DNA from: Lucifuga dentata
Lineage: Eukaryota > Chordata > Actinopteri > Ophidiiformes > Bythitidae
Length of the DNA stretch: 64,000 nucleotides
Assembly: GCA_014773175.1 (NCBI GenBank)
Contig: VXCM01000265.1
Span: forward strand, 37,501-101,500
Direction of reading: 5' to 3'
Shown here: positions 62,601-64,000 of the stretch, in pieces
Layout: each line of letters opens with the position of its first letter
Numbering within the stretch: position 1 is the stretch's first letter
Program-made: the position numbers and the translations under genes
Notes under the pieces: model-generated
Seen by the model: the letters and a program-made list of their open reading frames with translations, nothing else
Databases searched by the model: none
Told to the model about the DNA's origin: nothing

Positions 62601-63399
62601 GAAAAGTTATGGTGTTCATTTCGTACTAAAGACCATAACTGCTTTATCAGAACCATGTGGCGTCCCAGAGTGCCAGTCCATAATGGCATGATTGAAAAGG
62701 AGTTTAAACTGTGGTCGCAATCCACTCTGATATGACTCAAGAGAGGTCTCCAAAGTTCAGCACTGCCTCTTTCTCTTTCATAGCAAGCATATTAACTACT
62801 CCAATACATCATGCAAAGGGAATGATCAGATAGGGGTTCTTGCTTCAGAATTATGCTGTCATGAAAGGGCACGTATCACTGTAACCCTGCAGTAGTTGCT
62901 GCCATTGCTTCGCCTCCAATTTATCCTCTCCAAACAGCAGGAAAGATATCTTCCGTATGAAAATAGCTAACATCTATGCAAATAAGAATTTGTTTAAACT
63001 TTAAAAGATACACCCAGAAGTCAGATAATTTCAAAAATAAACCATTTCTGTGGCCCTGTATTTTTTTTTCAATCGGACACTTGCACTAATTGAGACTCAA
63101 ATGGTGGCGCAGGAGACAGCAAGACAGCTAATTACCATGTTTTGTAATGAAGCAAATGCCAGATATCAGGAGCCCCTGTTAGGAGCAACACCCTGCTGTA
63201 CGAGACATAAAAGCAAACACAGATATCTAATTATACCATCATCTCTTTCTACTTTCCTCTTTTGTTGCAGACATTTGTTGACTGGTGGCCTGTGTTACTG
63301 GTTAGCTTAAAATCACTGTTCTTCCCTGATGATTTGAGCACATTAGCCCCATTTATAGCTTATATTACAGCACGACCTGTATCCATTTAGGTAGCCCAG
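59641..63399. other. Non-coding stretch
   Basis: No gene is confidently seen. A 24-base T-tract lies near 61769-61792, and TATTTATTTATTTATTTTTG at 62166. The 85-codon minus-strand frame at 62483-62740 has balanced composition but no recognised domain, and is noted in the findings. Other frames are probably chance. Confidence 0.45.
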
Positions 63400-63650
63400 A
63401 TAAGAACAAATGCATGTTAATCCAAGGTATAAATGTGAGCAGAATGCATTATGATCGACCTGCCGTATTGTGATTGGATCTCGGTTACAACTAGCTTTGT
63501 GTAAATGGAATCCATACGGCTAAGTTCCATTTGTGAGATAAAATTTGCCCACAACTTGAAAACATAGCCCCGCCTTGCATTCCCATTTGCTCTCATTAGT
63601 TATTTCCAATCAGAAGTTGTGAACTTGCCTTAAATAATCTGCACCTTGAA
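63400..63650. other. Candidate conserved non-coding element
   Basis: Unique sequence with CATGTTAATCCAAGG, AATGCATTATGATCGACC, GTGATTGGATCTCGG (inverted CCAAT) and CTCATTAGTTATTTCCAATC. No repeat or frame explains it. Confidence 0.2.
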
Positions 63651-64000
63651 CATGGACAGCAACTACTCACACAAAAAACTTAATTTAAGAAAACAGATGA
63701 ACCGAACAACCTATTTATTAAGATCCAATCAAACTGCAGGCAGAATCCAGATAATGAGATTGATCCTTAATCCAGGTGTAAATGCAAGTTCTGACACTGG
63801 ATGTCATAGATATCCGGATACAGAGATCACATTTTAATGCAAGTTGTAATTGGGGCCATCATGTCTCATCTAAATCAAAACCAAAAATCTGGAAATGCTG
63901 CTGTCATGTCCTGGGGCTCAGACGCATTTCTCTTCATACACAGCTTTGTGTATACCGACTCAAACACTGCTAATAAGGAACAGTGAGTAGGACAGTTGGG

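Overview
The window looks like vertebrate, most likely teleost fish, intergenic or large-intron DNA. It is AT-rich and dense in microsatellites: (GA)n/(CT)n, (CA)n/(GT)n, (AT)n, (AAT)n and (GATA)n. It carries interspersed repeats of kinds typical of fish: a decayed Tc1-like transposon, hAT-type elements, TTAA-flanked non-autonomous elements, and the CCATCCATT / GGCGGGGTACACCCTGGACAGG repeat tail. The fish assignment is an inference from these repeat types and the species is not determined. I found no intact protein-coding gene, no convincing exon, no tRNA or rRNA, and no CRISPR array. Open frames of 60-196 codons are scattered on both strands, but they are chance frames, microsatellite translations (Ser-Leu runs) or frames inside repeats.

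Layout. 1-8.7 kb is repeat-rich: a TTAA-flanked element with a nested fish repeat (115-867), a MITE-like repeat (about 2025-2335), a short fish repeat (about 3499-3690), a Tc1-like transposon with its transposase relic (3867-5028), a TTAA element (6832-7343) and a GATATCG-type hAT-like repeat (7703-8710). 8.7-22 kb is mostly unique DNA, with one more TTAA element (about 12.3-12.7 kb) and a short hAT element (16119-16583). 22-33.7 kb holds three further members of the first TTAA family, long CT/GA tracts and a fish retroelement-like repeat broken by a GATA microsatellite. 34-44 kb is mostly unique, with a TA-flanked MITE (37058-37537) and a strong CTCF-type motif (41557-41573). 44261-45440 is a clean hAT-type element with a perfect 8-bp target duplication. 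46-57 kb is mostly unique apart from a composite TTAA element (52642-53295). 57700-58266 is a MITE with a TAA duplication. 59-64 kb begins with AT/GT microsatellites and a duplicated repeat, then is unique.

Between the repeats lie non-repetitive stretches rich in homeodomain-type TAATTA/ATTA sites (for example 6.4-6.7, 30.4-30.6, 31.95-32.3, 34.4-34.7, 39.7-39.85, 46.3-46.7 and 63.4-63.65 kb). They resemble the conserved non-coding elements of gene deserts around developmental regulators. That is a hypothesis from composition only and no alignment was possible. Several isolated single-N positions are flanked by identical or near-identical copies of the same sequence (67 bp at two of them), which points to unmerged contig ends rather than biology. 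No undescribed gene system is evident. The most useful content is the repeat structure and the candidate regulatory stretches.
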